Below, piece after piece: positions 37,171 to 45,847 of a stretch of 64,000 nucleotides of DNA. The stretch's first letter is position 1; each line of letters starts with the position of its first letter. Below the pieces are notes generated by a model that saw only the letters and a list, made by a program, of their open reading frames with translations, did not search any database and had not been told where the DNA came from. The position numbers were made by a program, and so were the translations under genes. Origin of the DNA: Marinibaculum sp040216765 (GTDB lineage: Bacteria > Pseudomonadota > Alphaproteobacteria > Ferrovibrionales > Ferrovibrionaceae); the NCBI GenBank assembly GCA_040216765.1, contig JAVJON010000042.1, positions 62,001 through 126,000 of the forward strand, read 5' to 3'.

Positions 37171-38850
37171 ATGTCCGAAGCAGGCGAGAGCCACGCCGTC
37201 CTGGCCACGCCCCATGCCACGCACGAGGTGACGAACCAGCCGCCGGCGCTGGAAGACTACAACCTGTTCACCAGCGACACGGCGCTGCGCGAAGGCGTGG
37301 TGCGCGAAGGCGCGGACTGGGCGCAGGACGGGCTCGCCGCCTTCGGCGCCCGGATCGGCAGCGCGGAGATGATCGAGGCCGGCGCCCTGGCGAACCGGCA
37401 CGAGCCGGAACTGCAGAGCTTCGACCGGTTCGGCCATCGCATCGACAAGGTCGAGTTCCATCCCGCCTATCACAAGGTGATGGCCGCCAGCATAGCCGAG
37501 GGCCTGCACGCCTCGCCCTGGTCGGACCCGCGGCCCGGTGCCCAGGTCCGGCGGGCGGCGGGGATGATCATGATGGCGCAGGTCGAGGTCGGCCATCTCT
37601 GCCCGGTCAGCATGACCTATGCCAGCGTGCCGGTGCTGCGGCACCAGCCGGCGCTGGCCGGCGCCTGGGTGCCGAAGATCCTGAGCCGCGACTACGACCC
37701 GCGTTTCCTGCCCGCCGCCGGGAAGCATGCCCTGCAGATCGGCATGGGCATGACCGAGAAGCAGGGCGGTTCCGACGTGCGCAGCAATACCAGCCAGGCG
37801 GCGCCGCTGGAGGGCGGCGGGCCCGGCAGCGCCTATGCCATCACCGGCCACAAATGGTTCATGTCGGCGCCGATGTGCGATGCCTTCCTGATCCTGGCAC
37901 AGGCGCCGGACGGGCTGTCCTGCTTCCTGCTGCCCCGCTTCCTGCCCGACGGCAGCCTGAACGCGATCCGCATCCAGCGCCTGAAGGACAAGGTGGGCAA
38001 CCGCTCCAATGCCTCCTCCGAGGTCGAGTTCGCCAACGCGACCGGCTGGCTGGTCGGCGAGGAGGGTCGCGGCATTCCCACGATCATCGAGATGGCCTCC
38101 TACAGCCGGCAGGAATCGGCGCTGGCCAGCACCGGCCTGATGCGCCAGGCAGTGGTGCAGGCGGTGCACCATGCACGGCATCGGCGCGCCTTCCAGCGCC
38201 ACCTGATCGACCAGCCGCTGATGACCAACGTGCTGGCGGACATGGCGCTGGAGGTCGAGGCCGCCACCGCGCTGATGCTGCGGCTGGCCCGCGCCGTCGA
38301 TGCGCAGGGCGACGACCCGCTGGAAGAGGCGCTGCGCCGCATCGTCACCCCGGCGGCGAAATACTGGATCTGCAAGCGCGGGCCGATCCTGGCGGCGGAG
38401 GCGATGGAGGTGCTGGGCGGCAACGGCTATGTGGAGGATTCGATCATGGGCCGCCTGTATCGCGAGATGCCGGTGAACTCGATCTGGGAGGGCTCCGGCA
38501 ACGTGATGTGCCTGGACGTGCTGCGGGCGATGCAGCGCAACCCGGAATCGCTGGAGGCGCTGCTGGCCATGCTGCGGGACGCGTCCGGCGCCGACCGGCG
38601 GCTGGATGCCGCGATCCGGCGGATCGACGCGGCGCTGGCGCGCCCGGCGGAGCTCGAGGCGCAGGGCCGCCGCTTCGTCGAGCTGCTGGCCGTGAGCCTG
38701 CAGGCCGCCCTGCTCGCCACCGCGGCGCCGGCCGCCGTGGTCGACGCGTTCTGCGCCAGCCGGCTGGACGGGGATTGGGGCCATGCCTTCGGCACCCTGC
38801 CCGGCGGCAGCGACCAGCGGGCCATCGCCGAGCGGGCATTCGCGGCATGA
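37171..38850 (+). CDS. AidB-like acyl-CoA dehydrogenase
   Basis: 559-residue ACAD of the AidB subgroup, larger than ordinary members. Its N-terminal extension contains NQPPALEDYNLFTSD. MTEKQGGSDVRSNTSQA is the FAD/substrate loop, and NSIWEGSGNVMCLDVLRAM the C-terminal Glu region. Escherichia coli AidB is induced by alkylating agents and binds DNA; many bacterial relatives act in fatty acid metabolism. It is divergent from the thiolase operon (143 bp). It overlaps the next gene by ATGA. Confidence 0.9.
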   Translation: MSEAGESHAVLATPHATHEVTNQPPALEDYNLFTSDTALREGVVREGADWAQDGLAAFGARIGSAEMIEAGALANRHEPELQSFDRFGHRIDKVEFHPAYHKVMAASIAEGLHASPWSDPRPGAQVRRAAGMIMMAQVEVGHLCPVSMTYASVPVLRHQPALAGAWVPKILSRDYDPRFLPAAGKHALQIGMGMTEKQGGSDVRSNTSQAAPLEGGGPGSAYAITGHKWFMSAPMCDAFLILAQAPDGLSCFLLPRFLPDGSLNAIRIQRLKDKVGNRSNASSEVEFANATGWLVGEEGRGIPTIIEMASYSRQESALASTGLMRQAVVQAVHHARHRRAFQRHLIDQPLMTNVLADMALEVEAATALMLRLARAVDAQGDDPLEEALRRIVTPAAKYWICKRGPILAAEAMEVLGGNGYVEDSIMGRLYREMPVNSIWEGSGNVMCLDVLRAMQRNPESLEALLAMLRDASGADRRLDAAIRRIDAALARPAELEAQGRRFVELLAVSLQAALLATAAPAAVVDAFCASRLDGDWGHAFGTLPGGSDQRAIAERAFAA

Positions 38851-39344
38851 GCCCGGCGGCCCTCGCCCGTCCGGCCCTCGCCGCCCTGCTGCTCGCCCTC
38901 GCCGCCCCGGCGCCGCCGGCCCATGCCGATGCCGCGCGGGACGAGGCGGATATCCGCCGCGCCCTGGAGCGCTGGACCGCCGACTTCAACGCCGGGCGCG
39001 CCGACGGGATCTGCGACCTGTTCGCGCCGGACCTGCGCGCGCGCTACCAGGGCCAGCCCGAGAAACGCTTCGACACGCTGTGCCCCGCCCTGCAGGAAGA
39101 TTTGAGGACCGGCCGCCTGGCGTACCGCTACGACCTGGAGTTGCAGGAGATCATGGTCTCCGGCGACATGGCCGCGGTCCTGCTGGTCTGGCACCTGTCC
39201 GTGACCGACCCCGCCACCGGCAAGGTCGAGCGCAGCAGCGACCAGGGCCTCGACATCTTCCGCCGGCAGCCCGACGGGCAGTGGCGCATCGCCCGGTTCA
39301 TCGCCTTCCCCCGCCCGGCACTTCCGCCTGTCGCACGGGATTGA
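38847..39344 (+). CDS. exported SnoaL-like protein
   Basis: 165 residues with a signal peptide (cleavage after AHA, about residue 27). The mature part is a SnoaL/DUF4440-type cone fold: DEADIRRALERWTADFNAGRADGICDLFAPDLRARY at the start and QWRIARFIAFPRP at the end. Such domains bind small hydrophobic ligands. The ATG lies in the overlap ATGA with the AidB-like stop, so the two are made together, although one product is cytosolic and the other exported. Function unknown. Confidence 0.78.
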   Translation: MSPAALARPALAALLLALAAPAPPAHADAARDEADIRRALERWTADFNAGRADGICDLFAPDLRARYQGQPEKRFDTLCPALQEDLRTGRLAYRYDLELQEIMVSGDMAAVLLVWHLSVTDPATGKVERSSDQGLDIFRRQPDGQWRIARFIAFPRPALPPVARD

Positions 39345-39525
39345 TCGGATGATTGTGCCGTCCAACGGGCCTTCCTGACCTTAAAGGAAACCCGTCCTTC
39401 GCCAATATTGACCTTTCCGATTGGAAATATCCAAACCTCACCCGGAACCCACTTCTCCGGCATTTACAGAATATTCACACCTATGCTCCCTATATGCTTC
39501 CAAACAGTTCCGGGAGGATTCGCGT
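39345..39525 (+). promoter_or_regulatory. AT-rich promoter region of the chemoreceptor pair
   Basis: Markedly lower GC than its surroundings. It contains TTGACC (39408-39413) directly followed by the short inverted repeat TTTCC-GATT-GGAAA (39414-39427), and further AT-rich stretches to 39500, but no convincing -10 at the right distance. A GGGAGGA ribosome site precedes the start at 39526. Confidence 0.35.
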
Positions 39526-40128
39526 ATGGGGCGCCCAAGAACAGCAAAATGGCTGCTGGCACTTGCGCTTGTGGCTGGCATGACAGGCCCGTCCGCGGCG
39601 CAAGCCGCTGAACAGGTCGGCGCGATTCCGCCGGCTCTCGTCGACGACCTGCGCAGGATCGTCCAGCAGGATGTGGCACTGATCTCGCTGCGGGCACAGA
39701 ACGAACAGAACACCGGAATCGCCCAGGAGCGCATCGACAGCCTGGACCGGGACTGGCGGACGGAAGCCGACAGCCCCGCACAACCCCTGATCGCGCAGCT
39801 TATGGGCAGCCCGCTGTCGAGCTACCTGATCGATATCAAGGCGCGTTCCCTCGGCCTGTTCGTGGAGATCTTCGTGATGGACGAGCATGGCCTGAATGTC
39901 GGCCAGTCGAGCATCACCAGCGACTATTGGCAGGGCGACGAGGACAAGTACCTGAAGACATTCGCCGTCGGTCCCGGCGCCATCCACTACGGCGATGTCG
40001 AGCGCGACGAGACCTTCCGGATCGACAAGCAGCAGGTGAGCTTTCCGATCGCGGACCCGAAGACCGGCAGGCTGATCGGTGCCGCAACCTTCGAGATCAA
40101 CCTCACGGAACTGGAGCGGCGGTCATGA
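39526..40128 (+). CDS. exported Cache/PDC-type sensor protein
   Basis: 200 residues. The signal peptide ends after AQA (about residue 27). Helix-rich residues 35-85 precede a PDC-like region (about 90-195): FVMDEHGLNVGQSSITSDYWQGDEDKYLKTF and VSFPIADPKTGRLIGAATFEINL are the usual Cache signature segments for ligand sensing. It has no membrane helix after the signal, so it is a soluble periplasmic sensor. Its stop codon overlaps the ATG of the chemoreceptor gene (ATGA), which suggests it presents a ligand to that receptor. Confidence 0.82.
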   Translation: MGRPRTAKWLLALALVAGMTGPSAAQAAEQVGAIPPALVDDLRRIVQQDVALISLRAQNEQNTGIAQERIDSLDRDWRTEADSPAQPLIAQLMGSPLSSYLIDIKARSLGLFVEIFVMDEHGLNVGQSSITSDYWQGDEDKYLKTFAVGPGAIHYGDVERDETFRIDKQQVSFPIADPKTGRLIGAATFEINLTELERRS

Positions 40129-41816
40129 GTGCCGGCAGGGCCCTGCGCGACCTGCGCGTGGGCAGGAAGATCGGCCTGGCCTTCGCGGTCATCGTGGTGG
40201 TTGCGCTGGCAGCGGGCGCCATCACCTTCTGGAGCGGCGGACAGATCGCCTCCGCCGTCGCAGGCAAGGAGCTTGCCTACCAGGATCAGGCCCGCGCGCT
40301 CGATATCGTCCTGCTGGTGCGCGGCCAGAGCAATGCCGTGCGCGGCCTGCTGAACACCGGGGACCGGAGCTATATCGACCTGTTGCAACAGGACCGGCAG
40401 GGCCTTGTCGCCGTGCTGGAGGAAGGTCTGCGGCTGGTATCGCAACCGGAGCAGAAGGCCCGCCTGCAGGAGATCGGTGCGCTCGCCGATCGCTGGTACG
40501 AGGGGATCGCCAAGGAGCAGGTGCGCCTGATGGGCCATCCCGACACCGTCGCCCAGGCCCGCGCCATCGAGTTCAGCGGCGTGTCGAACCGGATGCTCCG
40601 GCAGATTGCCGAACTGAGCGACGCGGTCCGGACCGCGAACGTGCAGCGGATCGCGGAGGAGGAAACGCGCCAGGGCGCGGCCTTCGCGCTGATGAACATC
40701 GCCATGGCGGTCGCCGCCCTGCTGTCGATCCTGTTCGCGACGCTGTTCGGCTTCCTGCTGGTCCGCGCCATCGCCAGGCCCGTCGTGCGGATGACCGACG
40801 TGATGAGCGAGTTGGCCAACGGGCAGCTGGCCGTGGAGATCCCGGCCACCGGGCGTGGCGACGAGATCGGTGCGATGGCCAGGGCGGTGGAGGTGTTCAA
40901 GGAGAATGCCGTGGAGCGCGAGCGGCTCGCGACGCAGGAGGCCGAAGCGCTCAGGTCCCGCGAGGCCCGTGCCAGCCGCATGGAAGAGCTGACCGGCGGC
41001 TTCGACGACCAGGTGCGCCAGACCCTGGAAGCCGTTGCCGCCGCGGCGACGGAGTTGCAGGCCACGGCGGAATCCCTGCTCGACACGGCCAACCTGTCGG
41101 AGAGCCAGTCCACCGCGGTGGCCGCGGCATCGGAGGAGGCGACCAGCAGCGTGCAGACCGTGGCGGCCGCCGCGGAACAGCTCGCTCACTCGATAGAGGA
41201 GATCAACCGCCAGATGTCGCAGTCGACCGCCGCAACCTCACGCGCGGTGCAGACGGCGGATGCCACAGGCGAAGCGGTGCAGCGCCTGTCCGAGGGTGCC
41301 GCAAAGATCGGTCATGTCGTGACCCTGATCTCCGAGATTGCCGCCCAGACGAACCTGCTGGCCCTGAACGCGACGATCGAGGCCGCCCGCGCCGGCGAAG
41401 CCGGCAAGGGGTTCGCGGTGGTGGCGTCGGAGGTGAAGCAGCTGGCCAGCCAGACCGCCCGGGCCACGGAGGAGATCTCCCAGCAGGTCGGTGCGATCCG
41501 TACCGATACCGACGGCGCGGTGAAGGCGATCGAGGCGATCCGCAATGTCATCTCCGAGGTGGACGAGATCGCAACCGCGATCGCCTCGGCGATGACCGAG
41601 CAGCGTGCCGCCACCGATGAAATCAGCCGGAACGTCCAGCAGGCCGCCGACGGCAGCCAGGCCGTGTCCGCCAATATCGTCGGCGTGCGGGAAGGCGCGG
41701 CCAGGACCCTGGAAGCCGCCGGCAATCTCCGCGGCGCCGCAGCGGAACTGTCGAGCAACTCAGAGGGCCTGCGGGCGGATGTGGAACGCTTCCTCGGCGA
41801 TGTGCGGGCGCTCTAG
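40125..41816 (+). CDS. methyl-accepting chemotaxis protein
   Basis: 563 residues. A membrane helix at about 18-37 is followed by a helical periplasmic domain (about 38-185, four-helix-bundle type), a second membrane helix at about 187-212, and HAMP at about 212-265. The signalling domain carries the invariant hairpin tip EIAAQTNLLALNATIEAARA. It should control CheA at the pole. It has no Cache domain of its own; that function is supplied by the gene before it. No che genes are nearby. Confidence 0.93.
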   Translation: MSAGRALRDLRVGRKIGLAFAVIVVVALAAGAITFWSGGQIASAVAGKELAYQDQARALDIVLLVRGQSNAVRGLLNTGDRSYIDLLQQDRQGLVAVLEEGLRLVSQPEQKARLQEIGALADRWYEGIAKEQVRLMGHPDTVAQARAIEFSGVSNRMLRQIAELSDAVRTANVQRIAEEETRQGAAFALMNIAMAVAALLSILFATLFGFLLVRAIARPVVRMTDVMSELANGQLAVEIPATGRGDEIGAMARAVEVFKENAVERERLATQEAEALRSREARASRMEELTGGFDDQVRQTLEAVAAAATELQATAESLLDTANLSESQSTAVAAASEEATSSVQTVAAAAEQLAHSIEEINRQMSQSTAATSRAVQTADATGEAVQRLSEGAAKIGHVVTLISEIAAQTNLLALNATIEAARAGEAGKGFAVVASEVKQLASQTARATEEISQQVGAIRTDTDGAVKAIEAIRNVISEVDEIATAIASAMTEQRAATDEISRNVQQAADGSQAVSANIVGVREGAARTLEAAGNLRGAAAELSSNSEGLRADVERFLGDVRAL

Positions 41817-41851
41817 GCCGGATCGGCCCCGGCCGGATTGGCCCCGGCCGG
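41816..41851. repeat. 15-bp tandem repeat after the MCP gene
   Basis: GGCCGGATCGGCCCC (41816-41830) is repeated with one change at 41831-41845, and a third copy begins before it breaks off at 41851. It occupies the gap between the convergent MCP and ivd genes and may act as a terminator-like structure. Confidence 0.7.
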
Positions 41852-41858
41852 CGGTGAG

Positions 41859-43031
41859 TCAGGCGGTGGCGCCGAACAGCTCCCGGCCGATCAGCATGCG
41901 GCGGATCTCCGAGGTGCCGGCGCCGATCTCGTAGAGCTTGGCGTCGCGCAGCAGGCGGCCGGTCGGGTATTCGTTGATATAGCCGTTGCCCCCCAGCAAC
42001 TGGATGGCGTCCAGCGCCACCTGGGTCGCCTTCTCGGCGGCATAGAGGATCGCGCCCGCGGCGTCCTGGCGGGTGGTCTGGCCGCGGTCGCAGGCCTTGG
42101 CGACCGCATAGACGTAGGCCCGGCTGGCATTCATCGTCGTGTACATGTCGGCGATCTTGCCCTGCACCAGCTGGAACTCGCCGATCGACTGGCCGAACTG
42201 CTTGCGCTCGTGGACGTAAGGCAGCACCACGTCCATGCAGGCCTGCATGATGCCGATCGGGCCGGCGGACAGGACGGCGCGCTCATAGTCCAGGCCGGAC
42301 ATCAGGATCCGCACCCCCTCGCCTTCCGCCCCGATGCGGTTCTCCTCCGGCACCTCGCACGCCTCGAACACCAGCTCGCAGGTGCTGGAGCCACGCATGC
42401 CGAGCTTGTCCAGCTTCTGCGCGGTGGAAAAGCCCTTGAAGCCCTTCTCGATCAGGAAGGCGGAGATGCCGCGCGGCCCGGCCGCGGGATCGGTCTTGGC
42501 ATAGACCACCAGGACCTCGGCGTCGGGCCCGTTGGTGATCCACATCTTGTTGCCGTTCAGGACGTAGCGATCGCCCTTCTTCTCCGCCCGCAGCTTCATG
42601 CCCACCACGTCGGAGCCGGCACCCGGTTCCGACATCGCGAGCGCGCCGACATGTTCGCCCGAAATCAGCTTCGGCAGGTAGCGGCGCTTCTGCTCCTCGG
42701 TGCCGGCGCGGCGGATCTGGTTGACGCAGAGATTGGAGTGAGCGCCGTAGCTCAGCCCCACGCTGGCCGAGGCGCGGCTCACCTCCTCCATCGCCACGAC
42801 ATGTTCCAGATAGCCCAGCCCGGTGCCGCCGAACTCCTCCTCCACCGTCATGCCGAGCAGACCCAGCGCACCCATCTCCGGCCAGAGGTCGCGCGGGAAG
42901 ACGTTCGACGCATCGATCTCGGCCGCGCGCGGCGCGATCCGGTCGGAGGCGAAGCGGGACACCGTATCGCGGATCTGGTCCGCCATGTCTCCCAGGTCGA
43001 AATCCAGGTTCGGCATCTGATTGGCGAGCAT
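41859..43031 (-). CDS. ivd: isovaleryl-CoA dehydrogenase
   Basis: 390-residue ACAD oxidising isovaleryl-CoA to 3-methylcrotonyl-CoA in leucine catabolism. Two details separate it from other ACADs. The catalytic Glu sits in GLDYERAVL (Glu250), the isovaleryl-CoA dehydrogenase position. The usual C-terminal Glu site reads YEIGAGTSEIRR, where the normal YEGTS glutamate is gone. Its product is the MCC substrate, but the mccB-liuC-mccA-hmgL unit is 15 kb away. The start follows AAGGATCAG. Confidence 0.95.
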   Translation of the reverse strand: MLANQMPNLDFDLGDMADQIRDTVSRFASDRIAPRAAEIDASNVFPRDLWPEMGALGLLGMTVEEEFGGTGLGYLEHVVAMEEVSRASASVGLSYGAHSNLCVNQIRRAGTEEQKRRYLPKLISGEHVGALAMSEPGAGSDVVGMKLRAEKKGDRYVLNGNKMWITNGPDAEVLVVYAKTDPAAGPRGISAFLIEKGFKGFSTAQKLDKLGMRGSSTCELVFEACEVPEENRIGAEGEGVRILMSGLDYERAVLSAGPIGIMQACMDVVLPYVHERKQFGQSIGEFQLVQGKIADMYTTMNASRAYVYAVAKACDRGQTTRQDAAGAILYAAEKATQVALDAIQLLGGNGYINEYPTGRLLRDAKLYEIGAGTSEIRRMLIGRELFGATA

Positions 43032-43091
43032 CTGATCCTTCCAGCGCTGACGGGTTCCAACGTCCCGCGACGGCGGGCCGCTCTGGGGGGC

Positions 43092-45413
43092 CTACTCCGC
43101 GGCATGCACCGCTGGCAAGAGCGGGCCGACCTTGCCGTCGCAATGGTCCTGCGCCCGCACCGCGGCCAGCGCGGTCATGTTCACGAGCCCGCGCGCGGTG
43201 ATCGACGGCGTGACCGCATGCACCGACTTCTGCAGGCCCATCAGGACCGGCCCGACCGTGATCCCGTCGGTCAGTTGGCGGATCAGGTTCACCGCGATAT
43301 TGGCGGCATCCACGTTCGGCATGATCAGCAGGTTCGCCGAGCCGCTGAGGCGGGTCTCCGGGAACAGCTTGCGGCGGATCGCCTCGCTCAGGGCGCTGTC
43401 GCCCTTCATCTCGCCATCGACCTCCAGATGGGCGGCATGGCGGTGCAGCAGCGCCGTCGCCTGCCGCATCTTCACGCTGGAGCCATCGTCGCTGGAGCCG
43501 AAATTGCTGTGGCTCAGCAGCGCGATCTTCGGCGTGATGCCGAAATAGCTGACATGGTCGGCGGCCAGCAGGGTCAGCTCGAAGATCTCCTCCGCCGTCG
43601 GATCCAGGGCGACATTGGTGTCGGCGATGAAGATCGTGCCCCGCCCCGGCACCACCAGGACCTGCATGCAGGAGGCGCGATGGACGTTGGGCCGCAGGCC
43701 GATGATGTCGACCAGCCGGCGCAGATGGCGGTGATGCTGGCCGAAGGTGCCGCAGATCAGCGAATCCGCATCGTCGCGGCGCACCATCATCGCACCGATC
43801 AGGGTGGGATTTGTCCGGATGGCATAGCGCGCCATGTCGGGATCGGTCCCCTTGCGCGCCATGATCGAGTGATAGTCGCGCCAGTAATCGTCGTATTGCG
43901 GATCGTCCTGCGGGTCGATCAGCTGCACCTCGTCGTCCAGGCGCATCCGCAGGTTCAGCTTGGCGATGCGGCTCTCCACCACGGAGCGCCGGCCGATCAG
44001 GATCGGCTGTGCCAGTCCCTCGTCGAGCACCACCTGGACGGCGTGCAGCACCCGCCATTCCTCGCCCTCGGCATAGGCCACCCGCACCGGCCGGGCGCGG
44101 GCGCGCTCGAACACCGGCTTCATCACGAAGCCGGTCTTGTAGACATATTCCCCCAGGGTCCGGCGATAGGCCGCCATATCCTCGATCGGGCGGGTTGCCA
44201 CGCCGCTGTCCATCGCGGCCTGCGCCACCGCCGAGGAGACCTTGACGATCAGCCGCGGATCGAAGGGCTTCGGGATCAGGTATTCCGGGCCGAACTGCAG
44301 CTCGCGCTCGATCCCGTAGGCGGTCGCCACCTCGTCGGAGGTCTCCACCAGGGCCAGTCCGGCAATGGCCATGACGGCGGCCTTCTTCATCTCCTCGTTG
44401 ATCGCCGTCGCGCCGACATCCAGCGCGCCGCGGAACAGGAAGGGAAAGCAGAGCAGGTTGTTCACCTGGTTCGGGAAATCCGAACGGCCGGTGGCGATCA
44501 CCGCATCGGGCCGGGCGTCCTTCGCCAGGTCGGGCATGATCTCCGGGCTTGGATTCGCCAGGGCCAGGATCAGCGGCCGCTCCGCCATCCGCTTCACCAT
44601 CTCCGGCTTCAGGATATCCGGGCCGGACAGGCCCAGGAACATGTCCGCGCCCTCGATCGCCTCGCCCAGGCTGCGCCACGGGGTGTCCCGCGCATAGCGC
44701 GCCTTGAACGGGTCCATCAGCTCGGTACGGCCCTCATAGACCACGCCGGCAAGGTCCACGACGGTGATGTTCTCCCGCCGCATGCCCAGCACCACCAGCA
44801 TGTCCAGGCAGGCCAGTGCAGCCGCGCCGGCGCCGGTGCAGACCAGGCGGATCTCCTCGATCCGCTTGCCCACCACCCGCAGGCCGTTGATCGCCGCCGC
44901 GCCGACGCAGATCGCCGTGCCATGCTGGTCGTCGTGCATGACCGGGATGTTCATCCGCTCCTTGCATTTCCGCTCGACGATGAAGCATTCCGGCGCCTTG
45001 ATATCCTCCAGGTTGATGGCACCGAAGGTCGGCTCCAGGGCGCAGATCGCATCGACCAGCCGGTCGGCGTCGGTCTCCGCCAGTTCGATGTCGAAGACGT
45101 CGATGCCGGCGAATTTCTTGAACAGGACCCCCTTGCCCTCCATCACCGGCTTGGACGCCAGCGGCCCGATATTGCCCAGGCCGAGCACCGCGGTGCCGTT
45201 GCTGACGACCCCGACCAGATTGCCGCGGATCGTGTACTGGGCAGCCATCAGCGGATCGTCGCGGATCGCCAGGCAGGCGGCGGCGACCCCGGGGCTGTAG
45301 GCCAGGGACAGGTCGGCCTGGGTGCCCAGCGGCTTGGTCGGGGTGACCGAGATCTTGCCGGGCCGTGGCTCGCGATGATAGGCAAGCGCGCGGCTGTCGA
45401 GGTCCTGCGCCAT
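43092..45413 (-). CDS. maeB: NADP-dependent malic enzyme with phosphotransacetylase-like domain
   Basis: Oxidatively decarboxylates malate to pyruvate, giving NADPH. At 773 aa it is the long MaeB type. The N-terminal malic domain (about 1-420) contains PTKPLGTQADLSLAYSPGV, DDQHGTAI and the GAGAAALACLDML Rossmann motif. The C-terminal half (about 440-773) resembles phosphate acetyltransferase and is regulatory in known members. The start is the ATG after GGGAGGGG; a GTG 12 bases earlier lies over that ribosome site. Its promoter region carries two palindromes (45439-45474). Confidence 0.95.
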   Translation of the reverse strand: MAQDLDSRALAYHREPRPGKISVTPTKPLGTQADLSLAYSPGVAAACLAIRDDPLMAAQYTIRGNLVGVVSNGTAVLGLGNIGPLASKPVMEGKGVLFKKFAGIDVFDIELAETDADRLVDAICALEPTFGAINLEDIKAPECFIVERKCKERMNIPVMHDDQHGTAICVGAAAINGLRVVGKRIEEIRLVCTGAGAAALACLDMLVVLGMRRENITVVDLAGVVYEGRTELMDPFKARYARDTPWRSLGEAIEGADMFLGLSGPDILKPEMVKRMAERPLILALANPSPEIMPDLAKDARPDAVIATGRSDFPNQVNNLLCFPFLFRGALDVGATAINEEMKKAAVMAIAGLALVETSDEVATAYGIERELQFGPEYLIPKPFDPRLIVKVSSAVAQAAMDSGVATRPIEDMAAYRRTLGEYVYKTGFVMKPVFERARARPVRVAYAEGEEWRVLHAVQVVLDEGLAQPILIGRRSVVESRIAKLNLRMRLDDEVQLIDPQDDPQYDDYWRDYHSIMARKGTDPDMARYAIRTNPTLIGAMMVRRDDADSLICGTFGQHHRHLRRLVDIIGLRPNVHRASCMQVLVVPGRGTIFIADTNVALDPTAEEIFELTLLAADHVSYFGITPKIALLSHSNFGSSDDGSSVKMRQATALLHRHAAHLEVDGEMKGDSALSEAIRRKLFPETRLSGSANLLIMPNVDAANIAVNLIRQLTDGITVGPVLMGLQKSVHAVTPSITARGLVNMTALAAVRAQDHCDGKVGPLLPAVHAAE

Positions 45414-45438
45414 GGCCCCTCCCACTTTATTTTGTTTT

Positions 45439-45451
45439 GATATTCAATATC
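45439..45451. promoter_or_regulatory. palindrome upstream of maeB (inner)
   Basis: GATATTCAATATC is a perfect 13-bp palindrome, 26 bp upstream of the maeB start in an AT-rich leader. It is a good candidate operator, though no cognate regulator is encoded nearby. Confidence 0.5.
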
Positions 45452-45453
45452 TT

Positions 45454-45474
45454 GATGTCTCTTCTTGAGACATC
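45454..45474. promoter_or_regulatory. inverted repeat upstream of maeB (outer)
   Basis: Perfect 8-bp arms GATGTCTC and GAGACATC around TTCTT, two bases from the inner palindrome. It could be a second operator or a leader hairpin. The pair together cover the expected promoter. Confidence 0.5.
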
Positions 45475-45660
45475 CCCTGAACGGCATGGATCGCCGGAAG
45501 CGACGGCGATCAGTATCGCGCGGCAGCGGCGTCGGTGACAAGCACCGTGCGCGGCCGGCAGCCGGTGGATTTCCGCAGGTTTGCGGCTGGCCTTCCGGGC
45601 AGCGACGCGGGGCCGGCCAGACCGGGCCGGGCCCAGGGGCCCTTGCCGTTCGGAAACGGG

Positions 45661-45706
45661 GGGCCCGTCGGGTTCGCGGGGCCGCGCGACGCGAACCGAC
45701 GGGCCC
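45661..45706 (-). terminator. strong hairpin after the short peptide gene
   Basis: The arms GGGCCCGTCGGGTTCGCG (45661-45678) and CGCGAACCGACGGGCCC (45690-45706) pair over 17 bp with one bulged base. It begins six bases after the stop of the leftward 44-codon gene. No long T run follows, so termination is likely but not certain. Confidence 0.5.
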
Positions 45707-45712
45707 GATCGA

Positions 45713-45847
45713 TCAGAAAATCACCGCCTGGTCCTGACAGAGGCCGCCCGCGACCGCCTCCAGGTCCTCGGCGCTCAGCGTCCCGGCTTCCGGCGGCTCC
45801 ACCGCCAGATCCTCGACTCTCGACATCTCCGCCTGCTGTCGCTCCAT
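45713..45847 (-). CDS. candidate double-glycine leader peptide precursor
   Basis: A 44-codon frame with AAAGGA seven bases before its ATG. The sequence is acidic, then reads LSAEDLEAVAGG (24-35), the classical double-glycine leader motif recognised by C39 peptidase ABC exporters and common in Nif11-type and other ribosomal peptide precursors. Only nine residues follow (LCQDQAVIF), with a single Cys. A second in-frame Met at residue 8 could be the start. No maturation or export gene is within the window, so either a distant transporter acts on it or the motif is fortuitous. The hairpin at 45661-45706 follows the stop, supporting a separate transcript. Confidence 0.45.
   Translation of the reverse strand: MERQQAEMSRVEDLAVEPPEAGTLSAEDLEAVAGGLCQDQAVIF

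Noticed and set aside
41838..45440. A rightward open frame of about 1200 codons opposite ivd and maeB
   Set aside because: It is antisense to two well-recognised genes, has no family similarity and is rich in His/Gln/Arg/Gly, the usual result of reading GC-rich codons on the opposite strand.
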